DNA of 64,000 nucleotides, taken from the NCBI GenBank assembly GCA_024516155.1, contig JAJJXM010000057.1, positions 124,001-188,000 of the forward strand. Direction: 5' to 3'. How positions within the stretch are numbered: position 1 is the stretch's first letter; each line of letters starts with the position of its first letter. Positions 37,243 through 51,336 of this stretch are shown piece after piece. The position numbers were made by a program, and so were the translations under genes. This stretch comes from Pyronema omphalodes. Taxonomy: Eukaryota > Ascomycota > Pezizomycetes > Pezizales > Pyronemataceae. A model generated the notes under the pieces. That model was given only the letters and a program-made list of their open reading frames with translations, was not told the origin of the DNA and searched no databases.

Positions 37243-40115
37243 CTATAGCTCAGTCGCACCGGGTCTCCCACCTCACCCACTGTGAGTTGCGAGTGACACG
37301 CTGCTATGAATGCAGTTGAAGTTAATATAGAACAGTTCTAAAATAACAAATTTGTACTGCTTTTAAACGAACAAGATGAATATGTATGTCGATGATTTAG
37401 AAACTTAGTGTTGTCGCTATATATCAGATTACATTCAATAAGTTGGATGGTAGTTGCTGACAGGTGTACAGAGTTTGGCATGGTCCCTCCGTTCCGTCTT
37501 AGTTATCAACCGGACCAGACAACCACTTATGGTCCCGTCTTGTAGTAGGACCAGAATGGGTAGTCTTTGAGGCACCATGGACCGGACGGACCGCAGGTGA
37601 CCATGGGTGACCATGGGTGACAATGACTGGAGTCACAAGTGGTCACTCGAAAGCGACCATTTTCAACTACAGCTTATGATATTTTGCTGAGCAAATTCCG
37701 ATGGATTGCGCGGATTAAAGCCGGCCATATTGAATTCAAATATGAAGGGATCTGGGTAGAAGGAATATTTATACTGGAACCGGACCTTGCTGAGCAACAT
37801 CAATGATATCAAACTCCTGTTGGCAGTCAAACTGTTCCGGGGTGGAGCGTGCACCTGCGGCCCTGTTCAGTCTTTTTGGTTTCGCGGACGAGACCGGATC
37901 ACATAGCGGCCGTCCGTCCGAGTTTTAGACGGGACCGGACTACCACAGTGGTTCCGTCCGGTCCGCTGTCCTGGACGGACCATGACGAACTCTGCAGGTG
38001 TAGAGGTATGGATTCGTGTATCAGAATGTGACCTCTCCGCCCCCCTCCACCCCCAATCTGGCCAATCTCCCAGTATAACTACTCTGCTACGTCTTACCAT
38101 TCAATACCGATCTCCAAAAATGCCCCAATACCCCCACGAAAAGCGAAAGAGGGGAGCAAACTTACATCTTTCTCATCACTCGGATGTCGGACTATTTTGC
38201 CGATCTCGCAGAGTCGGTGAACCGAGTATTCTACGAGACGGAGAAGCGGAGTTAACGGTAGGATTTTAAGAGTCGTAGGGACTGAGCTTCTGCTTCTGTA
38301 ATCCCTAGGTGACCTAGTCTGCCCCGCGGGCCTTTTCCTTTTTTTTTTTATCTGACCAATGCTCAATTCAATTTACTTGTAATAAATTGTAGGATCACCT
38401 CCATATAATACCTCAAATTATCTTGGCATAGTGATTCATAGATACTGTGCATATCATGGTGTTTGTCATGATCAATTGTGATATATTTCAAAGATCCTTG
38501 ATCACTTTGAGAGGTCAGTTGTCTTCACCATTTCTCACTCTGTTTGATCGTGATTTGCAGTAAGATATCCTCCCATAAAGTCCTTGCCAAAATCATAACA
38601 TGCCAAGAAATGACTGCATACCATCCATATGGAGCACTTAAGTCAATACCCGATACTCTCTACATATTCCATTGAAATATTAAGATGTTTCGCCTTCATG
38701 CGAGCCAAGAAATCATACCTTGCTACCGCTATTTCTCCACAGCACATCTTGATTTCATCTGTGACTCACCAACACCAATAATGATTGTCAAGACTATGGC
38801 CAAGTTTATGCATATGCAGATACGGACTTGGAGAGAGATCTGGAGCATTGTAAGTTCACCATGAGCTGGGATACGATACTCTTCTCCATTGATGGCATCC
38901 CAGCTGGATGGAACCCGCACAAAAACCCAGTAAGTAATCCATCGTGCAATTTGGGATGATATCTACATTTGTATGTACATCTACAGACGGTTCGTTGACT
39001 GGAAGAAATTACAGAAGAACTTCGATTTTAACTCTAACATACCGTTCTTTACAATGATGAATTCCATTGTGTAACCAAGCTTGACAGGGAAATGTTCAGT
39101 TGAACAGCAGGCATTTACGTATTAGATATGATGGTATGTATCTATGAGTCAATCATGTAGGGAATCATAGACATCATTCACAAGGAAAACCTCAGCATTA
39201 TCGATGTCACCTTTACGAAGGCTCTCACGGGACACAAAATCTGCAAGTTCCGTATAAATGATGAATATGAAGCTTGTAAGGGTTGCTTTTTCGGGTGATA
39301 TAGTGTAGATACTGCAATTTTTTCTGGAAAACGAAAAATCCATCGTTGGCGAAAGGTTTCTATGTATTATATCTTGCGACCCCGAATTATCCTCTCTTCA
39401 TGTCGATGGCGTGTGAGCAGAATATGAGGTGTGGGATGAAGACAAACTCAGGATGACAATCTGAAGCGTAAAACATCCCTGTATTCATTGTTGTAGAGGC
39501 ACATCTCCAGAACACATCGCGTATTTCTCATATCAGGTCAATATAGTCCATTTCATTCCATAATTTGAATTATTAATCGTAGAACGTTCGTTTCTTAACA
39601 GATGACACACAGTGAGCTGTTTACATCTGTCTTGGGTGAAATACGGGTGTGTATATATAAAAACCTCCACTGCCAGTGTAAAGGGTTTTTTTCACCTATG
39701 TACGTAATCATGTACCGACCTAACTCTACATCCGTGTGTATCCGCCTCATCACAAATCACTGACGTAAATTCAGATGATCATTTCCCTGTAATCCCTGCT
39801 CTCATAAAGTAATCTAAATGACATTGTGCGTGGCCTGAGGAACATTCATATTAGACACAATGACTCGTATTTCCCACTCATGGCTGTTATACGGCTGCAG
39901 TACGCAGAATCAAAATATCTTCAGCTTCATCATCAGTATATTCCGTTAATCGTTGCCGAGTGTCGTCCCACTTTTGTTACACAAGCCTTTGTCACTAGCG
40001 CCGTCTTCCCGCTGCCTAGCATCTATAGTCTTTCTAGCTGCCCCGCCTTACGCGCTTTCTTTTTCCCACCTTCGCTAAGCATCAGCGCAAAACCCGTGAA
40101 GACGAACGAATAATT
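37243..40115. other. Gene-poor spacer around the hAT-type MITE
   Basis: Apart from the element at 37469-37994, no gene is supported. A minus-strand frame at 38094-38366 starts MSIGQIKKKRKRPAG and has no recognised family. 38.4-40.1 kb is AT-rich and leads into the promoter of the methionine aminopeptidase gene. Confidence 0.45.
37461..38002. mobile_element. hAT-type MITE with 8-bp target duplication
   Basis: Left terminus at 37469 reads CAGAGTTTGGCATGGTCC and continues CTCC; the right terminus at 37994, read on the minus strand, is CAGAGTTCGTCATGGTCC then GTCC, matching 19 of 22 bases. Sub-terminal inverted similarity continues (GGACC(G/A)GAC, AACCACT, GGTCCCGTCT). Immediately outside both ends is the identical octamer CAGGTGTA (37461-37468 and 37995-38002). 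An 8-bp duplication and CAG-starting termini are hallmarks of hAT elements. The 526-bp body has no transposase, so it must depend on an element elsewhere. Confidence 0.92.
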
Positions 40116-41795
<1,680 letters not shown>

Positions 41796-44700
41796 ACATG
41801 TTTCGCGTATTTTGCAGTATCTTTATGATCAATTGGACATAGGATACGCGGGTTATGGATTTAGGGCGTTTGTGTGTTTTTTGGCGGTGCAAAGAGTGTT
41901 TTACGCAGTTCCATGAAATTCAACGAAATTCAACGAAATATCATAAAAACTTTCGATGGACAAAAAAGGGAAGGAAAACAAGGTTGTTGTAACAAGCTCC
42001 ATGCATGGCAGCTATTGACTGAGTATCAATTGCTGGTTATATGAAAATGGATACATAATAATTTGGATATGCATGAATTGTTATGGAGAATTTGATTTTT
42101 GTAATCTACGCAAATGGATCACCCCCTAACTAAATACATATCATAGCCTCTTGCATCCTCCTGCTTGCTGCTTTTGCTTGCTTCATTTCTACTCCCCTAT
42201 TATGAACATTGAATTCATGCGCATTATCTTACATATTTTGAGATTGCTAATAATCCGGGCTTGGGCCTTCAGATAATAACTCTCAAAAGAACAAGCGTAC
42301 GTACTCTGTTTCTATGTAAATTTCCCCAAGGTCAAAGCACATCGGTGGCTTGGTGTAAAGAACGAAAAAGCATATCACGATAAGTAATCATAATCCCATC
42401 ATAATCACTATTATCTATCTACATATGTCGGAAGAAGCGAGGCTGAGTGAACCACAAGTAATCCACAGTAATTTCTAATCACATCCGAGCTAAACGCGCG
42501 CTGATAACATGTACCTGTACGTTCTACTATGGAACATATCGCTGTGCATACAGGACATGAAATGCACACAGCTACAGTCACACTTTACGCGCCAAGTACT
42601 GTGATTCCATTCGCTTATGAGCCAAGCGCTGATGTGTGTGATGTCTTTTTTTTTCTTTTTTGTCTTTTTGATATATATATGGAAGCGGTTGTTTCCCAGG
42701 GCTGAGGTGGATCATGGGTACATTGTCACTGTGAACAGGCGGTAAACTGTGATTGGTTTGGTTTATTTTAGGGTTCAGGGCTGAAAGAAGTGGAAGTTGC
42801 AGGGCGCAGCGGTGGAGTACATACACGACTACGATTGGACTGATTAAAGCCGACCCGAACAGTCTTGGCTATGGTATGGTGGCATATCTGAGTCTGAGTC
42901 CCGATACGCTACATATGGTGGCCTAATGTTCAGCGATTGTGTACCTGCATACGCACCCTACAAGGTCGATGAAAAAATGTTGATTCATGTGCTGGAATTT
43001 ATTCTTGGTAAGGTTTGAGACATGCTTTTGCGGGTTGTGAGTTACGGGATAGGATTGATGGGTTTATATACGTGTAAAGTTTGTAGTTCTTTGTGCTTGT
43101 GTACTTTACGTATTTCATGGCTACATAGATGAAGTTTAATATTTCTGGGGAGTTAAACTGGCAGGATATGATATAGCCTATAGGTTGTTGGAATATATTC
43201 CGGATGGAAATGCTCATGATCCGGTGTGAGTTTATGTAACTTGACACGACAGGTTGTTTATTTGTACATATGTTACAGAGACATATATTCATTAAATACA
43301 TATTCATATCTGTTAATCAATGATATGAATCAGTTGAACCCTCTATTCTGCCTCATACATATATGCTCCCCGCGGTTCACCGGTTCCTTCGATAACTGCG
43401 GATTTACACAGCCACCTCCCCATCACTGCAGGTTGATGATGATCTTCTCGCTATGTAACCTTGGCTTCGAAATGTTTTGCATGCGTAGCAAATCCGGTAA
43501 ACCGTGAAGTAAGAAGTTTTTTTTTTTCAAACCATACAACGTTTCCCGAGCTCAGGAAACATACTATATACACATGCATACATAGTTTTTTATCCCTCTC
43601 TCATACGAAAAAAAGCACGGTCCTCAATCTTTACCTACAGCAAATTTTTTCCCTACCATCAAAAGTCTCCGATAACCCATCAAACGCCAATGATCTCCCA
43701 ATTCCCAGTTCCGAGAAATTTCTTCTTCCGTGAAACCCTGTCAACAATGTCTGAGCTCAGCCGTCCATTAGTAGTACAAGAAATAAGAAATATATGTCTG
43801 TACTTATAGCGGCTCGGAGGAATACAAATCCTTGATAACGAAAAGGAAAGGAAGGTAAAGTAACCGAGACCGAGGCCGATTGATTGTAAACCCTACCAAT
43901 AGCAACAGCAATCGATAACGGATGGAAAGAAATGTCGATTATCCCGTTTTCCGGAGCACGGACCGTGGGAAGGCTTAGGGAATTGTGGATATTGTTGTAC
44001 AGGCATATATATTTCATTTTAGTGCATCAGTGGAATTTAGGTAACCTTACGGGAGTGTTCGTTTATTTTCTACTTTTCTTTGATTTTTTTTAAGAAGAGG
44101 AGATGTTATGGATGCAATGTGTGGCTTTGGCTGACTTTGCATGTTTTTTGAGGGCTGTTGTGGTCTTACGTACACGCATACGTGCATACACCCTTACTCT
44201 CAAACACTAGTTTCAGGATCTTTAAGCCATGTGTAATGATGTGTTGGAAGTTTTTCTTGTTCCAGTTTATTGATGATGGGAGAGTTGTTACGGTATGTAA
44301 GAAGACTGACATACATACCGGTACGCCGAGCGAGATGTTTCAATCCTTTTTGGCTGCAGATGAACAGTTGGTATTTCATAATTTTTTGTCAACTTTCTGT
44401 ATGAAGATAGAGGGGTTCTATGGCTGAGAGAATATCCAATGAAGTTACTTTTCGTCCACGGGTGACGGCTTTGCAGGAAGAGTGGACACCTGGTCCTTTC
44501 TGTCAGGAACAACTCCGAAAACTGAAGATCTTATGTAGGTGAGGAAACCCATTGTAAATCAATTCTTCAAGCAGCAATAACTATAATTTTTATGACGTAC
44601 GACCCAGTAAAACTGCGTATGCATGCGTATGTCTTTTGCCGGAGCCGAGTTTGATCTTCGCGGGTGTAATCTAACTCGGGAGCTCTAGTTCACGATTAGG

Positions 44701-45384
44701 TAGTTAAGCATGTCGAAGCCAATATTTTGTAGGTTAGGAAGTTATCCCAAGTCTTTGAATCCCCGGCCGAAGCTTGCCAACTGCGGGTTCAGTCTTAAGT
44801 TTGTATTATTCCGTTTTCGGACCGTAGGCTTACAATTTCGGAGTGGTGACATTCGTTGCACAATCGTTGTGGTCGTCAGCTTCCCCTTTACGATGAGCAC
44901 ATCTTCGGGACCCCTGTTGATCGCTTCCCAAGGCGGCTAGATGTACAACGCTAGTAAGTCAACCCCAACTCACGAAGCTATGGTAGAGGTGCTTGCAGTT
45001 GACTTTTGGTGGGCTTTTGAACAAGTTTGTCACGTAACTTCAAAAAGACGTGCAAAACTATCCCATGTGTCTGGGTTTAGATCCCCTTCTTATACAAATG
45101 GTCTACACCGCGCACAGATCGCGGGAAAACTAGAGTTGCTTCGGAGACTTCATTAGGATCCATTCATTATCCCCCCTCCCCTCCCCACTCCACTTTTTTT
45201 TTCGAGTAGTGGTATGGATGTGAAGTGAGGTTTAGGAGCTATCATTAACTACTGAAGACGAAACTGCAAGCCATAAACGCCAAAAAATCGACTGTCTTTA
45301 CGCCATCAATCGCAATTTCCCGACGTTGAAAAAATATTCCTCAAACCTCGAAAACTTTCGACACAGACTTAGAGACAGAAAACA
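41796..45384. other. Gene-poor spacer
   Basis: 3.6 kb with no gene that I can support, AT-rich with scattered TATATA and CATAC repeats. 44.7-45.15 kb has two short plus-strand frames without known motifs. The last 250 bases are the promoter and leader of the S41-family gene. Confidence 0.5.
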
Positions 45385-47741
45385 ATGCGGTGGACAACAG
45401 TAGGAGCTTCATTGCTTCTATGCGGGGTTCACTTGGTTGTCGCAGATTCAGATCCATGCGCCGAATTTGCACAAACTCGGGGAAATGGTAGGATTTCCAA
45501 TCTAATTGCTTCTCAGAGAACGATAATCATAACTGACGTTTTTTCTTGGAGTTTAGCGGTAACGGGACTCGATGCAAAGCTTTGGTTACGTTGTGTTCAA
45601 AATATACCATTCCGACAATCGAAAGCAGCAGAAACAATAAGAAATCTCAAAATATTCTTCGGATTGGATACTTATGCACAATATATGATTAACCCACCAA
45701 CTACGGAATTGGAATTAACACCTTTCAAATTAAATGAAACACTTGCGGAAATCGAAAATAATATTAGGGATATGAAATATAGAAATAATTGGGAGTTTGA
45801 TTATGATGTTGTTAAAATGTTCCAAAGGTTTAGAGATGGTCATACAGATTACCAGGTACGTTTTATTTTGCTTAAAAAAAAAGAAAACTAAACCGTCTCA
45901 TCTTATATACTATCAACAAGTATAGCGAAAAAAAAACATATTAAATATTTACTAACCTTCAACCCCAGCCAGTATGTACCCACGGCTACCTCTACGTCCA
46001 CGACTTCCCCATCACAGCTATATCAAAAGACTCCACCTCTCTCCCAGATATCTACCACGTAATCGCCGACTTCGAATCCTCGATCTGGCGTCCCCCACGT
46101 CTTGGTCAAAAAATCATCAAAATCAACGGCCAAGATCCTCACACCTACCTTTCCGACTTTACTCGCAACTCCCCAGAAGCTTTAGACTGGGTAGACCCCG
46201 ATGCGAGGTTCAATGAAATGCTCTATGGATATCCGGAGGGAACAAGTCGAGGACGGTTCGCGAGACGTAACATGTGGAATGGAGAGGATATAAAAATCAC
46301 CTGGGAAAATGGAACCGAAACTACAGTTGAATTTAAAATGCAGCTTGCGAAGGAGATTTTTCAAAACGGGAGATTGCTGTTTAAGGATACGAAAAGTCTT
46401 GAGGAGCTGTGTTTTTTGAGTGATATGGAAATGGCGTTGAGAAAAAGAGGGGTGATGAGTCAGGTTGCACCAGGAAGGATCAAGAGGCGAGGAGAACGGG
46501 GAGATTTTCGGGACAGTAAAAAAGGAAATGGAAGGGAAGAAGAGGAATTGAGGGATCTTCAACAACGTGAAGATATCAGGAATAGGAAAAGAGCTACCCT
46601 GCCATTGCCGGTTAAGGTCCCGAATGGTTATCCTCAACCATATGCGTTCTCGGATGAATATGCTATGGCAACTTATCCAGTTCCGGGGGATCCAGCAGCT
46701 GTGGTACTAAATATCCGGACCTTCGATGAATTATATCTCAGCTCCTCGGCATTTGTACAATCCATGACTCGATTTATTCGCACCTCAATCACAGCCTGGA
46801 AAACCGCCGGTTATCAACGCCTCATAATCGACGTTTCCAACAACCGTGGTGGAAAAGCTATTCTCCCATTCGATATCCTAAAACAACTATTCCCATCCGA
46901 CGAAGAATTCATGACGATCAACATGCACTATTCCCCATTAACCTGGGCGTATATGTCCAGCATCAACTCCGGGCGAGAATATACCCTTTTCAAAGACACC
47001 AACATGCAAGACTTTTCCAGCATGACTGATTTCCTCGGGCCGGTTCAAAAAGACGGAACCTACTATACCAAAATGTGGAAACAAGACTATGTACAATTCG
47101 GCAAAGAAGCCTACGACATAATAGTCTCCTCTACGGGACCAGCACCTTTTAAACCCGAAAACATCGCCGTCATCTCAAACTCCCTCTGCGCCTCCGCCTG
47201 TCATTCCCTCGTAGAATCACTCCGAGCACAAGGCGTAAGAGCATTCGCCTACGGAGGTCGAGCTATCAAAAGTAGTCCCATGCAACCAGTCGGTGGAACA
47301 AAAGGTGGGAAGGTCCTTCGATATGAAGATGTTCGACAAAGGCTTCTTGCAATGGATCCTGTGGATCTTTCTATCGCTGGAAAGAAAGAGGAGTGGTTAT
47401 TGTCTCCTCTTCCTGTGCGCACCACACAGGGGAATACTCATCTTATGCTAAACTCGGAAAATAAATTCCGCGCGGGAAATTCCTTGCCGTTGCAGTTTAT
47501 TTATACCCCAGCATGTGGAAGGTTTTGGATGACGGAGAAAATGTTGACTGATGTTTCAGAGGTCTGGAGAAAAACAAGGGAAATGGCTTGGGATCAGAAT
47601 GGGGAGCCGAAAAAATGTGTCGAGTATATACAGATTGATGATCAGAGGAAATATCAGGGAGGAAAGGAGGATGAGGAAGGAGTGGTCTCGGGTTCTTGGT
47701 CAACGGGAAGAATTGTTTATGAGACTGTTAGAGGGAGGTGA
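45385..47741 (+). CDS. Secreted S41-family (CPAF-like) peptidase
   Basis: Three exons, 45385-45487, 45557-45855 and 45969-47741, give 724 residues. A signal peptide (about 1-20, LLLCGVHLVVADS) precedes DPCAEFAQ, and the N-terminal CPAF-type domain includes LDAKLWLRCVQNIPF. A PDZ-like segment follows (QKIIKINGQDP). The tail-protease core has LIIDVSNNRGGKAILP and, at about 540, NSLCASACHSLVESL with the expected nucleophile serine, then AYGGRAIKSSPMQ. Fungal relatives are secreted or cell-surface; substrates are unknown. A basic insertion at about 315-355 (GRIKRRGERG, REDIRNRKR) is unusual. The first intron is 69 bases long and stop-free, so the unspliced message would also stay open. Confidence 0.85.
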
Positions 47742-48430
47742 TGGGTTTGGCTCTGGGCCGCTGGTTGGATGTCGGTGCTGCTGGCGGCTTAGGGCGGGAG
47801 AAATTCATAGGGCGTGGGTTGCATATATGGCGTTTATGCCATAGGTGGCGTTAGGATGCTGGGGCTACGTATACCGCATAGGTGGCGTATATAGCGTACG
47901 TGGATTATGTGGAGGTGGTCATTGCGGGGGCCAAGGCGAGAAGATACAGAAAGAAACAAAACTTAAGTCCATCAATAATAGGTGAAGGGAACGAACAAGT
48001 AACGACATAATGCGGAAGAACGGTCTTTACAGTCTATAATTTACAACTTTACAGCAACAAACTTCATTTACAACAATACTCTCGGTTTTTATTATCAACA
48101 TACCCATATTTCTCGGGTCTCATTCGCTTCATCTTCGGTTTATTTTCGGTTCATATTTGGTTTATATTGTCATCATTATACAGATTTGTATTCCGGAGAG
48201 GGAAGTGGAGTTTCTTCATTCATCATTCACTATTTCTCTTTTGGCTATATATTTTCTTCAGAGAATAGTTTCTTCTTGGTTTATTTCATCTCTTTATCTC
48301 TTTATTTTTGGTTATCCTTCGAATACCTTGGAGCTGTTTATTTTTATTTATTTATTTGTTTTGTTTTTATAACTTATGGGGCATGGTTATATCGGCGTTT
48401 TATTTTATTTTATATATTTTTTCTGTTATC

Positions 48431-48490
48431 ATCATCATCATCATTACCATCATCATTATCACCATCATCATCACCATCATCATTATCAAT
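48431..48490. repeat. (ATC)n microsatellite
   Basis: ATCATCATCATCATTACC-type runs, interrupted, about 60 bases long. Confidence 0.8.
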
Positions 48491-49477
48491 AACCATCATC
48501 ATGAATTTTCCAACTGTGAATAATAAACATACTATATCAATTTTCTTCTCCCTCACTCGACATTTCCTAGCCAATCACATAACTAGAATCTCTACAAAAT
48601 CTTCCCAAGTATCTACAAATCCCATCCCCAAAGTAAAAAAAAAAACCCCATTCTACCATCCCATAACTCCATCAACTCCATCCAAATCTTCCCTTCCCTT
48701 CCCTAAGTTCCCTTCCCTTCCCTAAGTTCCCTTCCCTTCTCCCCTCCAGCAATCCGCAATCCGCAATCGTTTATCATCATTCCGCAATCATTAATCATTA
48801 ATCATTAATCACATCCCATCACATCCCATCACTTCCCTTCACATCCCATCACCTACCTTCCATCTCTAAACTCTGAAACCAAGCAACCAAGCAACCAATC
48901 CCCCAATCCCCCAATCCCCCAAGTAATACCTAATAAACGCCACTCCGAGCCGCGCCGCCGCACCGCCGCACGGAACGCAGCACGCACCGCACGCAGCACG
49001 CACCGCACACGGTGGTGGCTTGGGATTGTTTATGCCGTGTACGTCTGTGCATTGGTGCTGGATGGGAAGTTTGGTGGATGGATGGATGGATAGTGGATGG
49101 GAAGCTTGGTAGATGGTGGATAGAAAGCTTAGAATTATCATTGACCAAGGGTGATTGTTGTTACCAGTACTATTCATAATCCATCACTCTTATAATCCAT
49201 CACTCTTATAATCTAGTATTCCGGTATTTTAGATGTTTTATAGCTACGTTTTACAGCTACGTTTTATAGCTACGTTTTCTAGCTACATTCTGCATTCTGC
49301 GTTCAGTGTTCAGTGTTCAGCATTCAGTGTTCCGTTTATTATACCATCCCATTTATCTAAAGAAAAAGAAAATAAGCCGTTAAGAAATTATTGAATAGCT
49401 TTGTCTAAATCTAGTTCTCGTCTTGGTTTTGAGATTTCGGGGGGGTTTTTATATGTTCTATAATCTTGTTGCCTTAT

Positions 49478-49640
49478 TGCGCCTTTACCCCCATTGCGCC
49501 TCTACTCACCCCCTCCCCCATTGCGCCTCTACTCACCCCTCCCCCCCCCGCCCCTCTACTCACCCCTCCCCCCCCCCGCCCCTCTACTCACCCCCCCCCC
49601 CCCCCCCCCACCCCCCCCCCCACCCCCCGCCCCCTGTATA
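49478..49640. repeat. C-rich minisatellite
   Basis: Successive copies of GC(G/C)CCTCTACTCACCCC followed by lengthening C runs, about five copies with unit length 26-28 bases; the last copies collapse into nearly pure C (49591-49626). It lies 50 bases beyond the stop codon of the minus-strand J-protein gene, hence G-rich on that transcript's strand. Confidence 0.85.
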
Positions 49641-49690
49641 AACCCATCTACCATCTACAACCACCATCTACAACCACCATCTACAACCCA

Positions 49691-51336
49691 CTACCTATTC
49701 CACACCTCACCACCCTGTATAGCGGCCTTCGTCCCCTTCTCTCTCCCAATCCCACTAACCCAAACACTCAACGCCAGAATCCCGGACACCACCAAAAACG
49801 GCACAACAACCTTTCTATCGCCCGTCGCATTATTTTTTCTCCTCAACCTAACTCTTTCCTCCTGTCTTTCATGCTGTCTAACCTTTCCCTCAAAATTAAA
49901 TCCATGGACTCTTCCCGCCCCTGCCGTATACCCCATTCCCCCGCTTGTGGCATGTTGATGTTGATGTTCCCTAGCCCAAGCCTCCGACGCAGCCTGTGCT
50001 GACGCTCTAGCTTGCGCAGACCCATAGCTCCCCGTTGTATTAGCAGACTTCATTGTATTCCAGCCTCCGTTACGGTAGAAAGATGGTGGGGGACCCATAG
50101 GTTGAGTTCTTCGACGGGAGAGACCTGAGGCTGGACGGGCGCCCATGGGGGATGCATGTGAGGGTCGGACACGGAAGAGTTCTTTGTCGTATTTTTCTCG
50201 GAGTTTGGGATTGCCTAGGGGGGTTAGGTGGGGTGGATGGGATTGGGGAGAGGGAAGGTACCGAGGATGGAGTAGGCGTTGTTGATGGCGATGAATTTTT
50301 TGGGGGCTTCTGGGTCTTGTCGGTTTAGATCGGGGTGGTGGAGTTTGGAAAGTTCGTAGAAACGTCTGAGGAGGAAATTGTCAGCAGGTGTGGGATGGGA
50401 AATGTGAAATGTAAAAACTAGAGATTATAATCCCATGGAGAGAAATAAAACCACAATCAAAACCACAACCATAAAAATAACAACAATTAAACCAGGGAAG
50501 ATAAGAAATCAAGCCGAAGCTCAATATTCAACAGAGCTCCAGAAAATCAAAATAAACATAGCAAAAGCCGCTGCTGAAATCTAACCCCCCTTAAATCATA
50601 TCCAGCTCAACAAAAAAGTCTGAAACATAAATATGACAGGTCGACGGGATCCACAAAACTCATCGCCTTATGTGCTCATCAAGCTCATCTGCTTTAGCGA
50701 AGATCTAGCAGATCTAGCAGCACAGCATTGCAAGATCTAGCAGCACAACAGCGCAGCTCGTGGCGGGAACGGGATGAAGCTTTCAAAGCTTTCAAAGTTC
50801 TCAAAGCTCTCACAGCTCTCAGCGGGGAATTAGATGTGGGGGGGGGGGGGGTGTGGGGAGTTATGTGTGGGGTGGAGGTGTGTTGGGGGTGCGGGGTGTG
50901 CGGGGGATATAAAAGATAAAACAGCAAGACATAGACATCATATCTCCCCTCAATCCCAGCAGTGCACCTACTTTTTAATCTCCGCCTTAGTCGCCGCCTC
51001 AGGAACCCCCAATATTTCATAATGAGTCTTTATCTCTTCTCTTTGATGGTTCATAGCCCTCTGTGTCGTTGTCCTGAAGCCTCTTGCTCCGGTTGGTATG
51101 AAGCCTCTTGTTCCGGTTGGTATGAAGATCCTCTGTGTCGTTGCCTGTACCGTTGCCTGTACCGTTGCTCTAAACTCCCATCGTGGTCTCGTGGTGGTGG
51201 TGGTGGCGGTCATAAACCCCCGCGGTACTGGTCTTAGTGATGATATTGTCGATAATAATCTCGATCTCGTGGCTCTCGTGGGTATAGATACCCACAAATC
51301 CGCAACCCATTTCGTTACCGGACGTGAGGCGGACAT
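49691..51336 (-). CDS. Mitochondrial-type membrane-anchored J-domain protein (JID1-like)
   Basis: Hsp40-type co-chaperone, stimulating Hsp70 ATPase through its J domain. Exons 51336-50972, 50365-50262 and 50214-49691 give 330 residues. The first ~95 residues are Arg/Ser/Thr-rich and poor in acid (TRATRSRLLSTISSLRP), as in a mitochondrial presequence, and contain imperfect repeats (ATVQATVQ; FIPTGTRGFIPTGARGF). The J domain spans about 100-160: HYEILGVPEAATKAEIKK, then the HPD motif at about 131 (SKLHHPDLNRQDP), NAYSILG and NPKLREKYDKE. Near the C-terminus VVVPFLVVSGILALSVWV is a single membrane helix (about 292-312). This layout matches yeast Jid1 of the mitochondrial inner membrane. Oddity: the first intron is 606 bases, unusually long for this window. 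Confidence 0.85.
50785..50851. repeat. CTTTCAAAG repeats and poly-G inside the long intron
   Basis: AGCTTTCAAAGCTTTCAAAG and variants (CTCAAAGCTCTCACAGCTCTC), then a G run of 14 at 50838-50851, all within the first intron of the J-protein gene. Confidence 0.6.

Larger units (their letters stand above)
47742..49690. other. Spacer of simple-sequence DNA
   Basis: No gene. TA/GCGT-rich short repeats at 47.77-47.9 kb; ATC/CAT trinucleotides at 48431-48490; TTCCC and CATCCCATCA units at 48693-48860; GCACGCAC-type units at 48955-49010; and the C-rich minisatellite at 49478-49640. Confidence 0.6.

Noticed and set aside
38094..38366. 90-codon minus-strand frame starting MSIGQIKKKRKRPAG
   Set aside because: No recognisable family and no supporting context; perhaps a relic, but nothing shows it.
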